Origin: JBCDBL01 sp039183635
Lineage (GTDB): Bacteria; Pseudomonadota; Alphaproteobacteria; Caulobacterales; Parvularculaceae
Direction of reading: 5' to 3'
Assembly: GCA_039183635.1 (NCBI GenBank)
Contig: JBCDBL010000123.1
Coordinates: forward strand, 1-11,714
DNA: 11,714 nt
Under the pieces are notes generated by a model. That model was not told the DNA's origin. It worked only from the letters and a program-made list of their open reading frames with translations, and searched no databases. The translations under genes were made by a program, and so were the position numbers. Below, one piece after another: positions 1-7,471 of the stretch; positions within the stretch are counted from its first letter, which is position 1; each line of letters begins with the position of its first letter.

Positions 1-1
1 C

Positions 2-1144
2 GCCGCCACCATCGGCGTCGATGAAGACACCTCTTACGGTGCGGTGATGCCGCCCTTATATCTGTCGGCGAACTACTCGTTTCACGGCTTCAACGACAAG
101 CGGGAGTATGATTACTCCCGGAGCGGAAACCCCACACGGGACCTTCTGGGCAGGGCTCTGGCGGAGCTTGAAGGCGGCGCGGGCGGCGTCATCACCGCAT
201 CGGGCATGGCCGCTGTCGATCTCGCCTTCTCCCGCGTGCCCCGGGGCGGGCTGATTGTCGCGCCGAAGGATTGCTACGGCGGGTCCTACCGCTTGCTCGA
301 AGCGCGCAGGAGCCGCGGCGATTTCGACGTCGCCTATATCGACGCCTCCGATTTGAGCGAACTTGACGCTGCTTTGACGCGCAAACCCGACCTTGTGCAC
401 CTGGAAACGCCGACCAACCCGCTGATGCGAATTGTCGACCTGGAGGCGATTTGTTTGAAGGCCAAGGCCGTCGACGCGCTTGTGTCGGTGGACAATACGT
501 TTTTGTCGCCGGCGCGTCAGACCCCGATCGCCTTCGGCGCCGATATGGTGATCCATTCGACAACGAAGTATATCAACGGCCATTCCGACATTATCGGCGG
601 CGCCGTTGTCTCCGCGACGGAGGGGTTGCACGAGGACCTCAGCTGGTGGGCGAATTGCGTCGGGGTGACAGGATCGCCCTTCGACGCCTACCAGACGCTC
701 CGGGGTCTGCGCACCCTGTTCGCCAGAATGGATAGGCAGGAAGCGACGGCTGGGGAAATTGCGACTTTTCTGGCGAAGTCCGATCATGTCGAGCGGGTTT
801 ACTATGCAGGCCTGCCGAGTCATCCCGGCCACGAGGTCGCCAAGCGTCAGCAAAAAGGCTTCGGCGCCATGCTTAGCTTTGACTTAAAAGGCGGGACGCC
901 CGCGGTGAAAACGTTCATCGACAATCTCGGGCTGTTTTCCTTTGCAGAATCCCTGGGCGGCGTTGAAAGCCTCATCGCCCATCCGGCGACCATGACGCAC
1001 TCCGCCATGGCGCCGGAGGCCCGCGCCCGCGCCGGCATTGGCGATGGGCTGCTGCGCCTGTCCATCGGCCTGGAGACGCCGGACGATCTCATCGCCGCCC
1101 TGCAAACAGCGCTGATGGCCGTTGAGCGGGGCGCTGCGGACTGA
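2..1144 (+). CDS. metB: Cystathionine gamma-synthase (5' end outside window)
   Basis: This PLP enzyme condenses an activated homoserine (O-succinyl or O-acetyl; the sequence does not decide which) with cysteine to give cystathionine, the first transsulfuration step to methionine in the cytoplasm. The frame is open from base 2 with no start, and 380 residues are visible. Compared with E. coli MetB (386 aa), about ten N-terminal residues are missing. Near-identical MetB stretches are SYGAVMPPLYLSANY near the start, DYSRSGNPTRD, APKDCYGGSYR, VDNTFLSPA, and the PLP-lysine motif HSTTKYINGHSD with the lysine codon at 566-568. The C-terminal half carries RQQKGFGAMLSF and ESLGGVESLIAHPATMTH, which fit gamma-synthase better than gamma-lyase. 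An internal GTG/ATG at 44-49 lies inside the conserved N-terminal region and is not the start. The gene sits just upstream of the threonine operon, which draws on the same homoserine pool. No terminator is visible behind it, so read-through into the threonine leader is possible. Confidence 0.95.
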   Translation, partial: AATIGVDEDTSYGAVMPPLYLSANYSFHGFNDKREYDYSRSGNPTRDLLGRALAELEGGAGGVITASGMAAVDLAFSRVPRGGLIVAPKDCYGGSYRLLEARRSRGDFDVAYIDASDLSELDAALTRKPDLVHLETPTNPLMRIVDLEAICLKAKAVDALVSVDNTFLSPARQTPIAFGADMVIHSTTKYINGHSDIIGGAVVSATEGLHEDLSWWANCVGVTGSPFDAYQTLRGLRTLFARMDRQEATAGEIATFLAKSDHVERVYYAGLPSHPGHEVAKRQQKGFGAMLSFDLKGGTPAVKTFIDNLGLFSFAESLGGVESLIAHPATMTHSAMAPEARARAGIGDGLLRLSIGLETPDDLIAALQTALMAVERGAAD

Positions 1145-1170
1145 TCTCATGGTTAATGCGCGGACAGAGC

Positions 1171-1211
1171 TTGACGGCGGCGCTTTCAGCTACCATTCTG
1201 CCCGCTATAAA
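1171..1211 (+). promoter_or_regulatory. Candidate promoter of the threonine operon
   Basis: TTGACG at 1171-1176 is a good -35 match (5 of 6). Seventeen bases later comes only a weak -10, CATTCT at 1194-1199. A better-looking -10, TATAAA at 1206-1211, has only CTTTCA (1183-1188) at the right distance. Either would start RNA roughly at 1205-1220, just before the leader peptide ATG at 1228. The location between metB and the attenuator is right for an operon promoter, but which elements are used is not decided by the sequence. Confidence 0.35.
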
Positions 1212-1227
1212 GGCGAACGAGACGATT

Positions 1228-1362
1228 ATGATCTTTGTGATTGCAGCATTGGCTTTAACGGCGGCCCTGTCCCTGACAGCGCTTTCGCAATCGCGCGCGC
1301 CTTCCACCATGACGACAATTAGCACCGGTATCGGCGGGCGCAGGGGCCGCGCGAAACGCTGA
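1228..1362 (+). CDS. thrL: Threonine/isoleucine-rich leader peptide (44 aa), attenuation control
   Basis: The proposed peptide begins MIFVIAALALTAALSL and ends MTTISTGIGGRRGRAKR. Residues 27-35 hold four threonines (ACC, ACG, ACA, ACC) and two isoleucines (ATT, ATC), the amino acids this operon leads to. The tail TTISTGIGG resembles the TTITITTGNGAG end of the E. coli thr leader peptide. This is a visual likeness, and common descent is not shown. The stop codon (1360-1362) lies inside a hairpin, 25 bases before an intrinsic terminator, and thrA starts at 1464. That is the geometry expected of a translated attenuator: ribosome stalling at the Thr codons should favour the antiterminator. The ATG at 1228 has only a weak GAG six bases upstream as ribosome site. 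An inner ATG at 1309 would give 17 residues but has no visible ribosome site. The hydrophobic first half is unusual for a leader peptide and could be a small membrane peptide instead. Confidence 0.62.
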   Translation: MIFVIAALALTAALSLTALSQSRAPSTMTTISTGIGGRRGRAKR

Positions 1363-1391
1363 CACGTTTCACATGCGCTTAAACAGGCCCC
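1261..1391 (+). promoter_or_regulatory. Protector and antiterminator structures of the thr attenuator
   Basis: Three helices nest with a continuous 5' arm. GGGGCC (1343-1348) pairs with GGCCCC (1386-1391), GCGC (1349-1352) with GCGC (1375-1378), and GAAACG (1353-1358) with CGTTTC (1365-1370). The outer helix uses bases 1388-1391, which are also the 5' arm of the terminator, so the two folds exclude each other. The 5' arm can instead be masked. GCGCGCGCC (1293-1301) can pair with GGCGGGCGC (1333-1341), 8 of 9 pairs, next to the antiterminator. GCGGCCC (1261-1267) can pair with GGGCCGC (1344-1350). A ribosome stalled at Thr codons 1312-1317 leaves 1343 onward free, while one at the stop codon covers it. 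This reproduces the logic of the enteric thr attenuator. Base pairing was read by eye and no energies were calculated. Confidence 0.6.
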
Positions 1392-1416
1392 GCTCCCGAA
1401 GGACGCGGGGTTTTTT
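1388..1416 (+). terminator. Intrinsic terminator (attenuator) before thrA
   Basis: CCCCGC (1388-1393) pairs with GCGGGG (1405-1410). The stem extends by TCC/GGA (1394-1396 with 1401-1403, one bulged C) around a CGAA loop, and six T follow at 1411-1416. It lies between the leader peptide and thrA, in the same orientation as the operon, so it must be regulated for thrA to be expressed. Confidence 0.85.
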
Positions 1417-1463
1417 CTTATGCGGTTTAGACAAGGACGATCAGCAGGGGACGAGGACGAGAT

Positions 1464-3239
1464 ATGACGCAGAGCAATGAAATCGTAAGTTTGGCGGAGC
1501 GACGCAGCGCAGCAGCCGCCGATTCGCCTGATGCACCGCCCATAGCCGTTTTGAAGTTTGGCCACTCGGTCTTCCAGACGCCGGACGACGTCACGCGGGT
1601 CGCTAACGAGATTTACCGCCATGTGCGGGAAGGGTGGCGCGTTGTTGCTGTAATGTCGGCCATTGGCGGGGAAACCGGAGATTTGCTGCGTCTTGCCGAA
1701 GACCTTGAAGAGACGCCGAACCCGGAACACCTTCCAAAGTTGCTGCGCGTCGGAGAATACAAGGCTGCAGCGTTGACGGCGCTTGCCTTGTCGCGGATCG
1801 GCGTCGCCGCCGTTCTTGCAGACCCCCAGGATTTCGGACTGACGGCCGAGGGCGATCTTCTTGATGCGAACCTCGCCTCCGTCGATGCAGCCTGGCTGAA
1901 GGCGCGTCTGTCCGAGGTCGGCGTCGTCGTTGCGCCGGGGTTTCTGGCCTATGACGAGAAGGGCCGCCTTGCAGCCCTTGGTCGCGGCGGTACGGACCTG
2001 ACCGCTGTTTTCCTCGCCGAAGAATTGGAGGCGGATCGCGTCCGTCTTCTGAAGGATGTGGACGGTGTTTACCAGGCCGACCCTAAGGCTGAGGGTGAAA
2101 GTCCCGGCCGTTTCGCCACCACCTCCTGGGATATATGCGTCGAGGTCGGCGGCGCTGTCGTTCAACCCAAAGCGGTTACGGAAGCAAAAGAGCGTGGGCA
2201 GACGTTGGAGGTGGCGTCTTACGGGCGGGAAGACGCAACCCTTGTGGGCGATCTGGACACAACCTTCCATATCGCCGCCGCCCCGCCGCGTTTGAAAGTT
2301 GCTCTTTTAGGCCTCGGCGCTGTTGGGCGCGGGGTGTATGAGCACCTGATCAAGCACCCGGAGTATTTTGAGATCGTAAATGTCCTTGTTCGCTCGCCGA
2401 AAAAATATCAAGGCGTGATCGCCCATAAGGATCGCCTCACATCCGACGCCGCAAGCGTCGGGACGTCAGGCGCAGACCTTGTGGTGGAGCTGATTGGGGG
2501 GCTTACAGACGCCCGGGATCATGTCATCGACGCCCTGAAGCGGGGCGCAGATGTGGTGAGCGCGAACAAAACTCTTGTGGCGTATCATTACCCTGAGCTT
2601 GTCGAAGCAGCGGGCGCCGCCGCGAGCTTGCGCTATTCGGCCGCCGTCGCCGGCGGGATCCCGGTGATTGAAGAGATCGACCGCAGCGCCGGAAAGCGCC
2701 CGATCCGCAAGATCGAAGCCCTGTTGAACGGCACGTGCAACTTCATTCTCGGCAAATTGGAGGAGGGCGGATCTTTGGACGCCGCCGTCAAGACCGCCCA
2801 GGACAAAGGCTTCGCCGAAGCCGATCCGTCCGCCGACGTGGACGGTCGGGACGCGGCGGAGAAGCTCGCCATTCTCGCCCGCCACGCCTTCGGCGTTTCA
2901 GTTCCGATGGATGAGGTTGCGGCGGAGAGCCTGCGCACGTTAAAGGACGGCGCCGTCGCGGACGCCGTTCGCCGCGGCAAGGCGGTGAAACAAATCGCAC
3001 GCTGCGAAAAAAACGATGACGGCCTCTCTCTCGCCGTTCGTCTGGAGGAGGTGGACGCCGCCTCGCCCTTCGCTAAAGCCAAAGCCGAGGCGGGTTGCGC
3101 AAAAATCTATTACGAGGACGGCGGCGTCGTCACCCTGACAGGCAAGGGCGCCGGCCGCTGGCCCACGTCTGAAGCCGTCTTCGCCGACATCATGGATGTC
3201 TGGCGGAAAAAGGCGATGTCCGGCGACGCCGGAGGATAA
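1464..3239 (+). CDS. thrA: Bifunctional aspartokinase/homoserine dehydrogenase lacking ACT domains
   Basis: This fusion enzyme should carry out the first step (phosphorylation of aspartate) and the third step (NADPH-dependent reduction of aspartate semialdehyde to homoserine) of the aspartate pathway. Residues about 27-270 are an amino-acid-kinase fold: VLKFGHSV near the start, RVGEYKAAALTA, GRGGTDLTAVFLAEEL (173-188) and KDVDGVYQADPK (197-208). Residues about 277-585 are homoserine dehydrogenase: nucleotide loop GLGAVGRG (283-290), SANKTLVA with Lys369, and NGTCNFILGKL. Glu452, Asp463 and Lys467 have the same spacing as the yeast catalytic residues E208, D219 and K223. KGAGRWPTSEAV closes the domain. 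At 591 aa it is much shorter than E. coli ThrA (820 aa), and the ACT segment between the domains is absent, as is a C-terminal ACT domain. The usual KFGGTS of aspartokinases reads KFGHS, one residue shorter. The start is supported by GAGGA at 1453-1457, six bases before ATG. Kinase activity is inferred. Confidence 0.9.
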   Translation: MTQSNEIVSLAERRSAAAADSPDAPPIAVLKFGHSVFQTPDDVTRVANEIYRHVREGWRVVAVMSAIGGETGDLLRLAEDLEETPNPEHLPKLLRVGEYKAAALTALALSRIGVAAVLADPQDFGLTAEGDLLDANLASVDAAWLKARLSEVGVVVAPGFLAYDEKGRLAALGRGGTDLTAVFLAEELEADRVRLLKDVDGVYQADPKAEGESPGRFATTSWDICVEVGGAVVQPKAVTEAKERGQTLEVASYGREDATLVGDLDTTFHIAAAPPRLKVALLGLGAVGRGVYEHLIKHPEYFEIVNVLVRSPKKYQGVIAHKDRLTSDAASVGTSGADLVVELIGGLTDARDHVIDALKRGADVVSANKTLVAYHYPELVEAAGAAASLRYSAAVAGGIPVIEEIDRSAGKRPIRKIEALLNGTCNFILGKLEEGGSLDAAVKTAQDKGFAEADPSADVDGRDAAEKLAILARHAFGVSVPMDEVAAESLRTLKDGAVADAVRRGKAVKQIARCEKNDDGLSLAVRLEEVDAASPFAKAKAEAGCAKIYYEDGGVVTLTGKGAGRWPTSEAVFADIMDVWRKKAMSGDAGG

Positions 3240-3242
3240 GCT

Positions 3243-3285
3243 GCGCGCCTGATTTCTTCCGGCGCGCCCCTTGAATCCGCGGGGC
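3243..3285 (+). promoter_or_regulatory. Two overlapping hairpins between thrA and thrB
   Basis: GCGCGCC (3243-3249) pairs perfectly with GGCGCGC (3261-3267) around an 11-base loop. GCCCC (3266-3270) pairs with GGGGC (3281-3285) around a 10-base loop and is followed by TTTCATT. The two share bases 3266-3267, so they compete at the base. The second could be a weak terminator or an RNA-processing stop that lowers thrB-thrC relative to thrA. No leader peptide precedes them. The role is inferred. Confidence 0.4.
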
Positions 3286-3329
3286 TTTCATTCTAGGCCC
3301 AGCCTTAGAGGAACGGGAACGAGGCGACA

Positions 3330-4301
3330 GTGAACGACGACGATATTTTCAGCGCCCGGCCCGCAGGCGGCCTTGACGCGGCGGTTGCGAAAGCCCCCGC
3401 CAGCATCGGCAATGTCGCGGTGGGCTTCGATATTCTCGGCCAATCCTTCGCCGTCGCCTACGACGCCGCAACCGCAACCCGCGTCGCCGAGCCTGGCGTT
3501 CATCTTGGAGACGTCTCCGGCCTGTTCGACACATTGCCGGCCGATCCCAACCGAAATACGGCCCTGCGCGGCGTTGCAGCGTTGTTGCGCGACGAAGACG
3601 CCTCCTTCGGCGTGAAAATCGACATCGACAAAGGCGTGCCCATGTCCGCCGGCATGGGCGGCTCGGCGGCCTCCGCCGTCGCCAGCGTCGTTGCGGCGAA
3701 CGCGCTTCTGGACAAGCCCCTGACCCGCGGCGCTTTGTTTCCGTACACCCTGGAGGGGGAGGCGGCCTCCAGCGAAGATCCGCCGCTCGACAATGTGGCG
3801 GCGAGCCTGTTCGGCGGTCTCGCCATGATCGCGCCGCCGGGCGGGGCGCCGGTGACGCCGTTGCCATGCCCGACTGACGTCCGGTGCATTTTGATCCATC
3901 CGGATTTGAAGGCCGAGACCCGGGAAGGGCGCCAGATGCTGCCCGAAGCGACGTCGCTCCAGACCGCCATCGTCCACGGCAAGCATGTGGGCAATTTCGC
4001 CGCCGGCTGTTTTACAGGCGACCTTGAGCTGTTGAAGCGCTCGATGCGGGACCTCATCGCCGAACCCGTCCGGGGGCCGACATTCCCGCACTTCGCCTCC
4101 GTGCAAAAAGCCGCGTTCGACGCCGGGGCCATCGCCTGCTCCCTGTCGGGGAGCGGACCGTCGGTTTTCGCCTGGGCGCCGGAAGAAATCGCCGATGCGG
4201 TCCGCGGCGCCATGGTGGAAGCCCAGGACGCCGTCGGCGTCGGATATCATTTGTATGAAGCGCCTTTAATGTCCCCGGGCGCGGAACTGGTTGAAACATG
4301 A
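3330..4301 (+). CDS. thrB: Homoserine kinase, GHMP family
   Basis: The enzyme phosphorylates homoserine with ATP, giving O-phosphohomoserine for threonine synthase. It is the GHMP-kinase type, not the unrelated aminoglycoside-phosphotransferase-like type. Visible GHMP motifs are KAPASIGNVAVGFDILG (residues 21-37), the ATP-binding glycine/serine loop GVPMSAGMGGSAAS (102-115), and the C-terminal SLSGSGPSVFAW (271-282). Length is 323 aa, close to the usual 310. About 17 residues precede the first conserved motif. The GTG start is chosen because GAGG (3321-3324) stands five bases ahead of it and no better start lies before the conserved domain. Its TGA overlaps the thrC ATG (ATGA at 4298-4301), so translation of thrB and thrC is probably coupled. 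It lies 90 bases behind thrA, separated by the paired hairpins. Confidence 0.94.
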   Translation: MNDDDIFSARPAGGLDAAVAKAPASIGNVAVGFDILGQSFAVAYDAATATRVAEPGVHLGDVSGLFDTLPADPNRNTALRGVAALLRDEDASFGVKIDIDKGVPMSAGMGGSAASAVASVVAANALLDKPLTRGALFPYTLEGEAASSEDPPLDNVAASLFGGLAMIAPPGGAPVTPLPCPTDVRCILIHPDLKAETREGRQMLPEATSLQTAIVHGKHVGNFAAGCFTGDLELLKRSMRDLIAEPVRGPTFPHFASVQKAAFDAGAIACSLSGSGPSVFAWAPEEIADAVRGAMVEAQDAVGVGYHLYEAPLMSPGAELVET

Positions 4302-5590
4302 AGTACATCACCACACGGAACGAAGGGGCCGAAACCTTCGCCATCGCCGACGCTATCCGCCAGGGCGCGGCGCCCGACGGCGGGCTCTTTATTCCCGCAA
4401 GCTTTCCGAGCTTGGATATTGCAGCCTTCGATAATGCAGATGACCTTAAAGCTATCGCTGAAACGCTGCTCGCGCCGTTTTTCGAAGGCGACCGTCTGGC
4501 GCCGGACCTCGGCGCCATTTGCGCCAGCGCTTACAATTTCCCGGCGCCCCTGAAGCCCGTCGGCGACGACGGCAAAACCTATGTCCTGGAACTGTTCCAC
4601 GGTCCCACGGGGGCGTTCAAGGATTACGGCGCCCGGTTTCTGGCGGCGGCGATGGAGCGCCTGCGCGCGCCCGGCGCGCCGCTCACCGTCCTCGCCGCCA
4701 CCTCCGGCGATACCGGCGGGGCCGTCGGCGGCGCTTTTGAGGACAAGGAAGGCGTCCATGTCGGCATCCTCTTCCCCAAGGGCCGGATTTCGCCGTTCCA
4801 GGAACACCAGCTCACCTGCTGGCGCGGGGGCGTCAAAAGCTTCGCCGTCAATGCCGATTTCGACGCGTGCCAGGCCCTTGTGAAACAGGCCTTCGCCGAC
4901 AAGGCGTTGACGGAGGAGTTGGGCCTCACCTCGGCGAACAGCATCAATCTCGGCCGTCTGATGCCGCAAATGGGTTATTACGCCGAAAGCGCCTTGAAGA
5001 TCTGGCGCGCACACGGACAAAAGGCGAATTACATCATCCCCACGGGCAATCTCGGCAACGCCGTCGCCTGCGTCTGGGCCAGGGGGGCGGGACTTCCCAT
5101 CGGCAAGGTGATCCTCGCCACCAACGCCAACAAAACCCTTGAGGAATTCTTCGCCACCGGCGCCTACGAACCGCGGCCCTCGGTCGCGACCCTCGCCAAC
5201 GCCATGGACGTCGGCGCGCCGAACAATTTCGACCGGCTAAAGCTTTTCCTCACCGACGACCTCGCCGCATCAGGCGTCAGCGCCGCCTCCGTGGATGACG
5301 CGACCATTCAGGCCCGCATCAAGACAGATTACGCCGCTTACGATGAAGTGTGGTGCCCGCATACGGCCACCGCCGCTGAAATCCTGGCGAGCTTGTCGGA
5401 CGAGGAGAGGGCGGCCCCCTGGATCATCGCCGCCACGGCGCACCCGTACAAGTTCCGTGAAACCGTAGAGCCCCTGATCGGCCGCGACGTCGATTGTCCG
5501 CCGGCGTTCCGGGCGATCTTGGATCGTGAGGCGCATGCGGAAGAGATAACGGCGGATCTGGGTTCGCTGGCGCAAGGCTTGCGGCGTTAG
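4298..5590 (+). CDS. thrC: Threonine synthase
   Basis: This PLP enzyme converts O-phosphohomoserine to threonine, the last step of the operon's pathway. The sequence shows the threonine synthase N-terminal signature (MKYITTRNEGAETF and APDGGLFIP), the PLP lysine Lys108 in ELFHGPTGAFKDYGARF, the phosphate-binding loop TSGDTGGAVGGAF, NSINLGRLMPQMGYY and PTGNLGNAVA. Length (430 aa) matches E. coli ThrC (428 aa). The ATG overlaps the thrB stop by four bases. The gene ends 40 bases before the convergent stop of the DUF3325-like gene. No strong intrinsic terminator is visible there, only a loose GGCTGA (5590-5595)/TCAGCC (5623-5628) stem. Confidence 0.95.
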   Translation: MKYITTRNEGAETFAIADAIRQGAAPDGGLFIPASFPSLDIAAFDNADDLKAIAETLLAPFFEGDRLAPDLGAICASAYNFPAPLKPVGDDGKTYVLELFHGPTGAFKDYGARFLAAAMERLRAPGAPLTVLAATSGDTGGAVGGAFEDKEGVHVGILFPKGRISPFQEHQLTCWRGGVKSFAVNADFDACQALVKQAFADKALTEELGLTSANSINLGRLMPQMGYYAESALKIWRAHGQKANYIIPTGNLGNAVACVWARGAGLPIGKVILATNANKTLEEFFATGAYEPRPSVATLANAMDVGAPNNFDRLKLFLTDDLAASGVSAASVDDATIQARIKTDYAAYDEVWCPHTATAAEILASLSDEERAAPWIIAATAHPYKFRETVEPLIGRDVDCPPAFRAILDREAHAEEITADLGSLAQGLRR

Positions 5591-5630
5591 GCTGAGCTCT
5601 TGTAGTAGGGCGAGGCTTTACGTCAGCCAA

Positions 5631-5918
5631 CTATAAGCTCTTCATAACGCCTTCTTTGATTTGCAGACCTAAAACGCAAACAGCAGCAGCTATCGTCAGC
5701 TGACCGAACCAGGTGATCAAACCGACAACGACACCGAAAGCGAACGCATTGACCGCAATCATGCTTGCAAGGACGAGCGTTCCGGCCAAGCGAAGGTGAA
5801 ACTTTCTGCGCGCAGTCAGGTCACTGGCGGGGAAAAACACGCCCGCGTGACGCCGCATCGATGACGCCAGGCACAAAAAGCCTATGGCGGCGATCACAAT
5901 AGCAAAGACATGGATCAT
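5631..5918 (-). CDS. Small membrane protein, DUF3325-like, iron-uptake operon
   Basis: This 95-residue protein has three likely membrane segments (about 2-20, 43-66 and 68-86) and a short basic loop, RRHAGVFFPASDLTARRKF, between the first two. Size, layout and position behind a PepSY-TM gene fit the DUF3325 family, which is found in siderophore-uptake loci. The function is unknown; a helper or partner of the PepSY reductase is likely by context. The start is set by the ATGA overlap with the PepSY stop (5915-5918). The reading frame is open further upstream, but that stretch is the PepSY C-terminus in another frame. It is the last gene of the three-gene operon and is convergent with thrC. Confidence 0.75.
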   Translation of the reverse strand: MIHVFAIVIAAIGFLCLASSMRRHAGVFFPASDLTARRKFHLRLAGTLVLASMIAVNAFAFGVVVGLITWFGQLTIAAAVCVLGLQIKEGVMKSL

Positions 5919-7471
5919 TCGGCGGGCAGTCCGGCGCGCTTGTTTAACACAGGCCTTGGCGCGGGACGCTTTACTTTTAAACATTTGAACGCCGCATACC
6001 CGAAGGCGCTTGCAAAGAAAAGCATCGCGGCGTCAAAGCCTGCGAACACCCAGTCGCCGTTCCCTAAACTGACGAAGAGGTTCCTGCTCGTCGTTGCGGC
6101 GTTGACGATGGGAACGAGAAGAAACATCCCCCCGGACAAGCCGAGCATCTCCGCCCAGGCCCGGCGCGCTGGCCGGCCCGCCGCCCAGACGAACGCTCCG
6201 GCCCAGACGATGAAAAGAAAGTTAATCTCCCAATCCGATCTGTTTTCCATATCAAGGGGAAGCAAACGGTTCGCCAAAAAGAAAACCGCAAGACCGGCGG
6301 GCAATCCGACCAGCGTGGCGATATTCAACCGTTCGACCAGCCAAAAACCAAACGGCGTCTTCCCCGCTTTTTGATTTTTAAGGGCGCGTTTGTTCGTCCA
6401 CAAAACAAGACCCGTGCCGATCATGGTCGCCCCGCCGAGGCCAGACAGAAAATAGAGCCATCGCAAGCCCCAGTCCGCATAACGGCCGGCGTGCAGTCCC
6501 ACAAAAAAGCTTTCGGTTGCAAGGGCGGCGCTTTGGTCTGGCGAAGCCTTGATAAGCGCTCCGGTCACGCCGTTTAAGATAATCTGCGGCGAACGGTCGC
6601 CAATGGCTTCGCTGGTGGATCGTCTTAAAACAACGATGGCGTTTTCGTCGTTTGGACTGATGATGCGGATATCGCCGACTTTCGCGCCATCCCATCGCTG
6701 CGCGGCGACCCGCAGAATATCGCTCATCGGCGCCATTTCAGCAGGCATGCCGCTCGGCGATGCGTTGTCGGGCGAAAAGAACGCCTCCTGAAAGAAATCG
6801 CCTGCGGATTTGTAATTCGCGGTTATGGCGAAGGGCATGTACATCGACGCCAACGTCACCAAACCTGTATAGGTGATCATCAAAAAGAAGGGCAGGGCGA
6901 ACACCGCTGACATATTGTGGGCGTCGAGCCAGCTGCGTTGGCCCTTTCCGAACCGCAACGTGAAGAAATCGATGAATATCTTTTTGTGGGTGATGACGCC
7001 GGAAATAATGGCGATCAGCATCGTCATCGCCGCAATACCGACGAGATAACGCGCCAGGATGGCTGGCATGTAATGAAGATCGAAGTGGAAGCGATACAGA
7101 AAAAAGCCGCCTTGCGTGTCGCGTATCTCAGCGGCCGCGCCCTGACCGTCCAGGACGGCCCTTGTCGGCGCAGAAGGGTCTGCGTTTTCACCCGGCCGCC
7201 AGAACAGCCGCGTCGTCGCTTTTCTGTCGTCGGGCAGTCCTATGAACCATGTTTGCGCATCCGGCGCGGTCTCCTGAAGATATTCTACGGCGTTTATCGC
7301 CGCGAGATCAGAGTCGGCGTGCGTCGTAAGCTCCGGCTGCATCCATTTCGTAATTTCCTCTTGGAAATAGGCGCAGGTTCCCGTCAAAAAGATTGCAAAC
7401 AACAACCAGCCGACAATAAGACCGGACCACGTATGCAACACGGACATGGATTGGCGCAAAGACTGTTTCAC
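5915..7471 (-). CDS. PepSY-TM inner-membrane protein, probable ferric-siderophore reductase
   Basis: This 518-residue protein fits the PepSY-associated TM family, whose characterised members (FoxB- and FpvG-type proteins of Pseudomonas) reduce ferric siderophores in the inner membrane. TM1 is near 16-33 after HTWSG. A periplasmic PepSY region follows with WFIGLPDDR. FHFDLHY (His129, His133) leads into TM2 (about 136-159). The family signature HKKIFIDFFTLRFGKGQRSW then LDAHN (His162, His185) precedes TM3 (188-210). A second periplasmic part ends in GLHAGRYADWGLRW (His327) and TM4, and four more hydrophobic segments follow (about 384-404, 416-432, 442-458, 478-498). The conserved histidines are candidate heme ligands. 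The GTG start overlaps the DUF3649-like stop (GTGA, 7468-7471), with a G-rich ribosome site just upstream. An ATG eight codons later (7447) is an alternative. Reduction activity and substrate are inferred from family and context. Confidence 0.88.
   Translation of the reverse strand: MKQSLRQSMSVLHTWSGLIVGWLLFAIFLTGTCAYFQEEITKWMQPELTTHADSDLAAINAVEYLQETAPDAQTWFIGLPDDRKATTRLFWRPGENADPSAPTRAVLDGQGAAAEIRDTQGGFFLYRFHFDLHYMPAILARYLVGIAAMTMLIAIISGVITHKKIFIDFFTLRFGKGQRSWLDAHNMSAVFALPFFLMITYTGLVTLASMYMPFAITANYKSAGDFFQEAFFSPDNASPSGMPAEMAPMSDILRVAAQRWDGAKVGDIRIISPNDENAIVVLRRSTSEAIGDRSPQIILNGVTGALIKASPDQSAALATESFFVGLHAGRYADWGLRWLYFLSGLGGATMIGTGLVLWTNKRALKNQKAGKTPFGFWLVERLNIATLVGLPAGLAVFFLANRLLPLDMENRSDWEINFLFIVWAGAFVWAAGRPARRAWAEMLGLSGGMFLLVPIVNAATTSRNLFVSLGNGDWVFAGFDAAMLFFASAFGYAAFKCLKVKRPAPRPVLNKRAGLPAE

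Noticed and set aside
1122..1322. Alternative small frame in the metB-thrA gap
   Set aside because: It begins inside metB, has no Thr/Ile run, and ends before the antiterminator, so it cannot act as the attenuator's leader.
1089..2270. Long open frame on the minus strand opposite metB end and thrA
   Set aside because: Its protein has no recognisable domain and is rich in Arg, Cys and Pro. The plus strand holds clear conserved enzymes over the same bases, and the frame would also cross the attenuator.
3288..4250. Long minus-strand frame opposite thrB
   Set aside because: It is GC-driven antisense of a well-conserved GHMP kinase, with no ribosome site or family match.
5591..5630. Bidirectional terminator between thrC and the DUF3325-like gene
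   Set aside because: Only a six-base GGCTGA/TCAGCC pairing with a 27-base loop and no T-run is visible, too weak to call.
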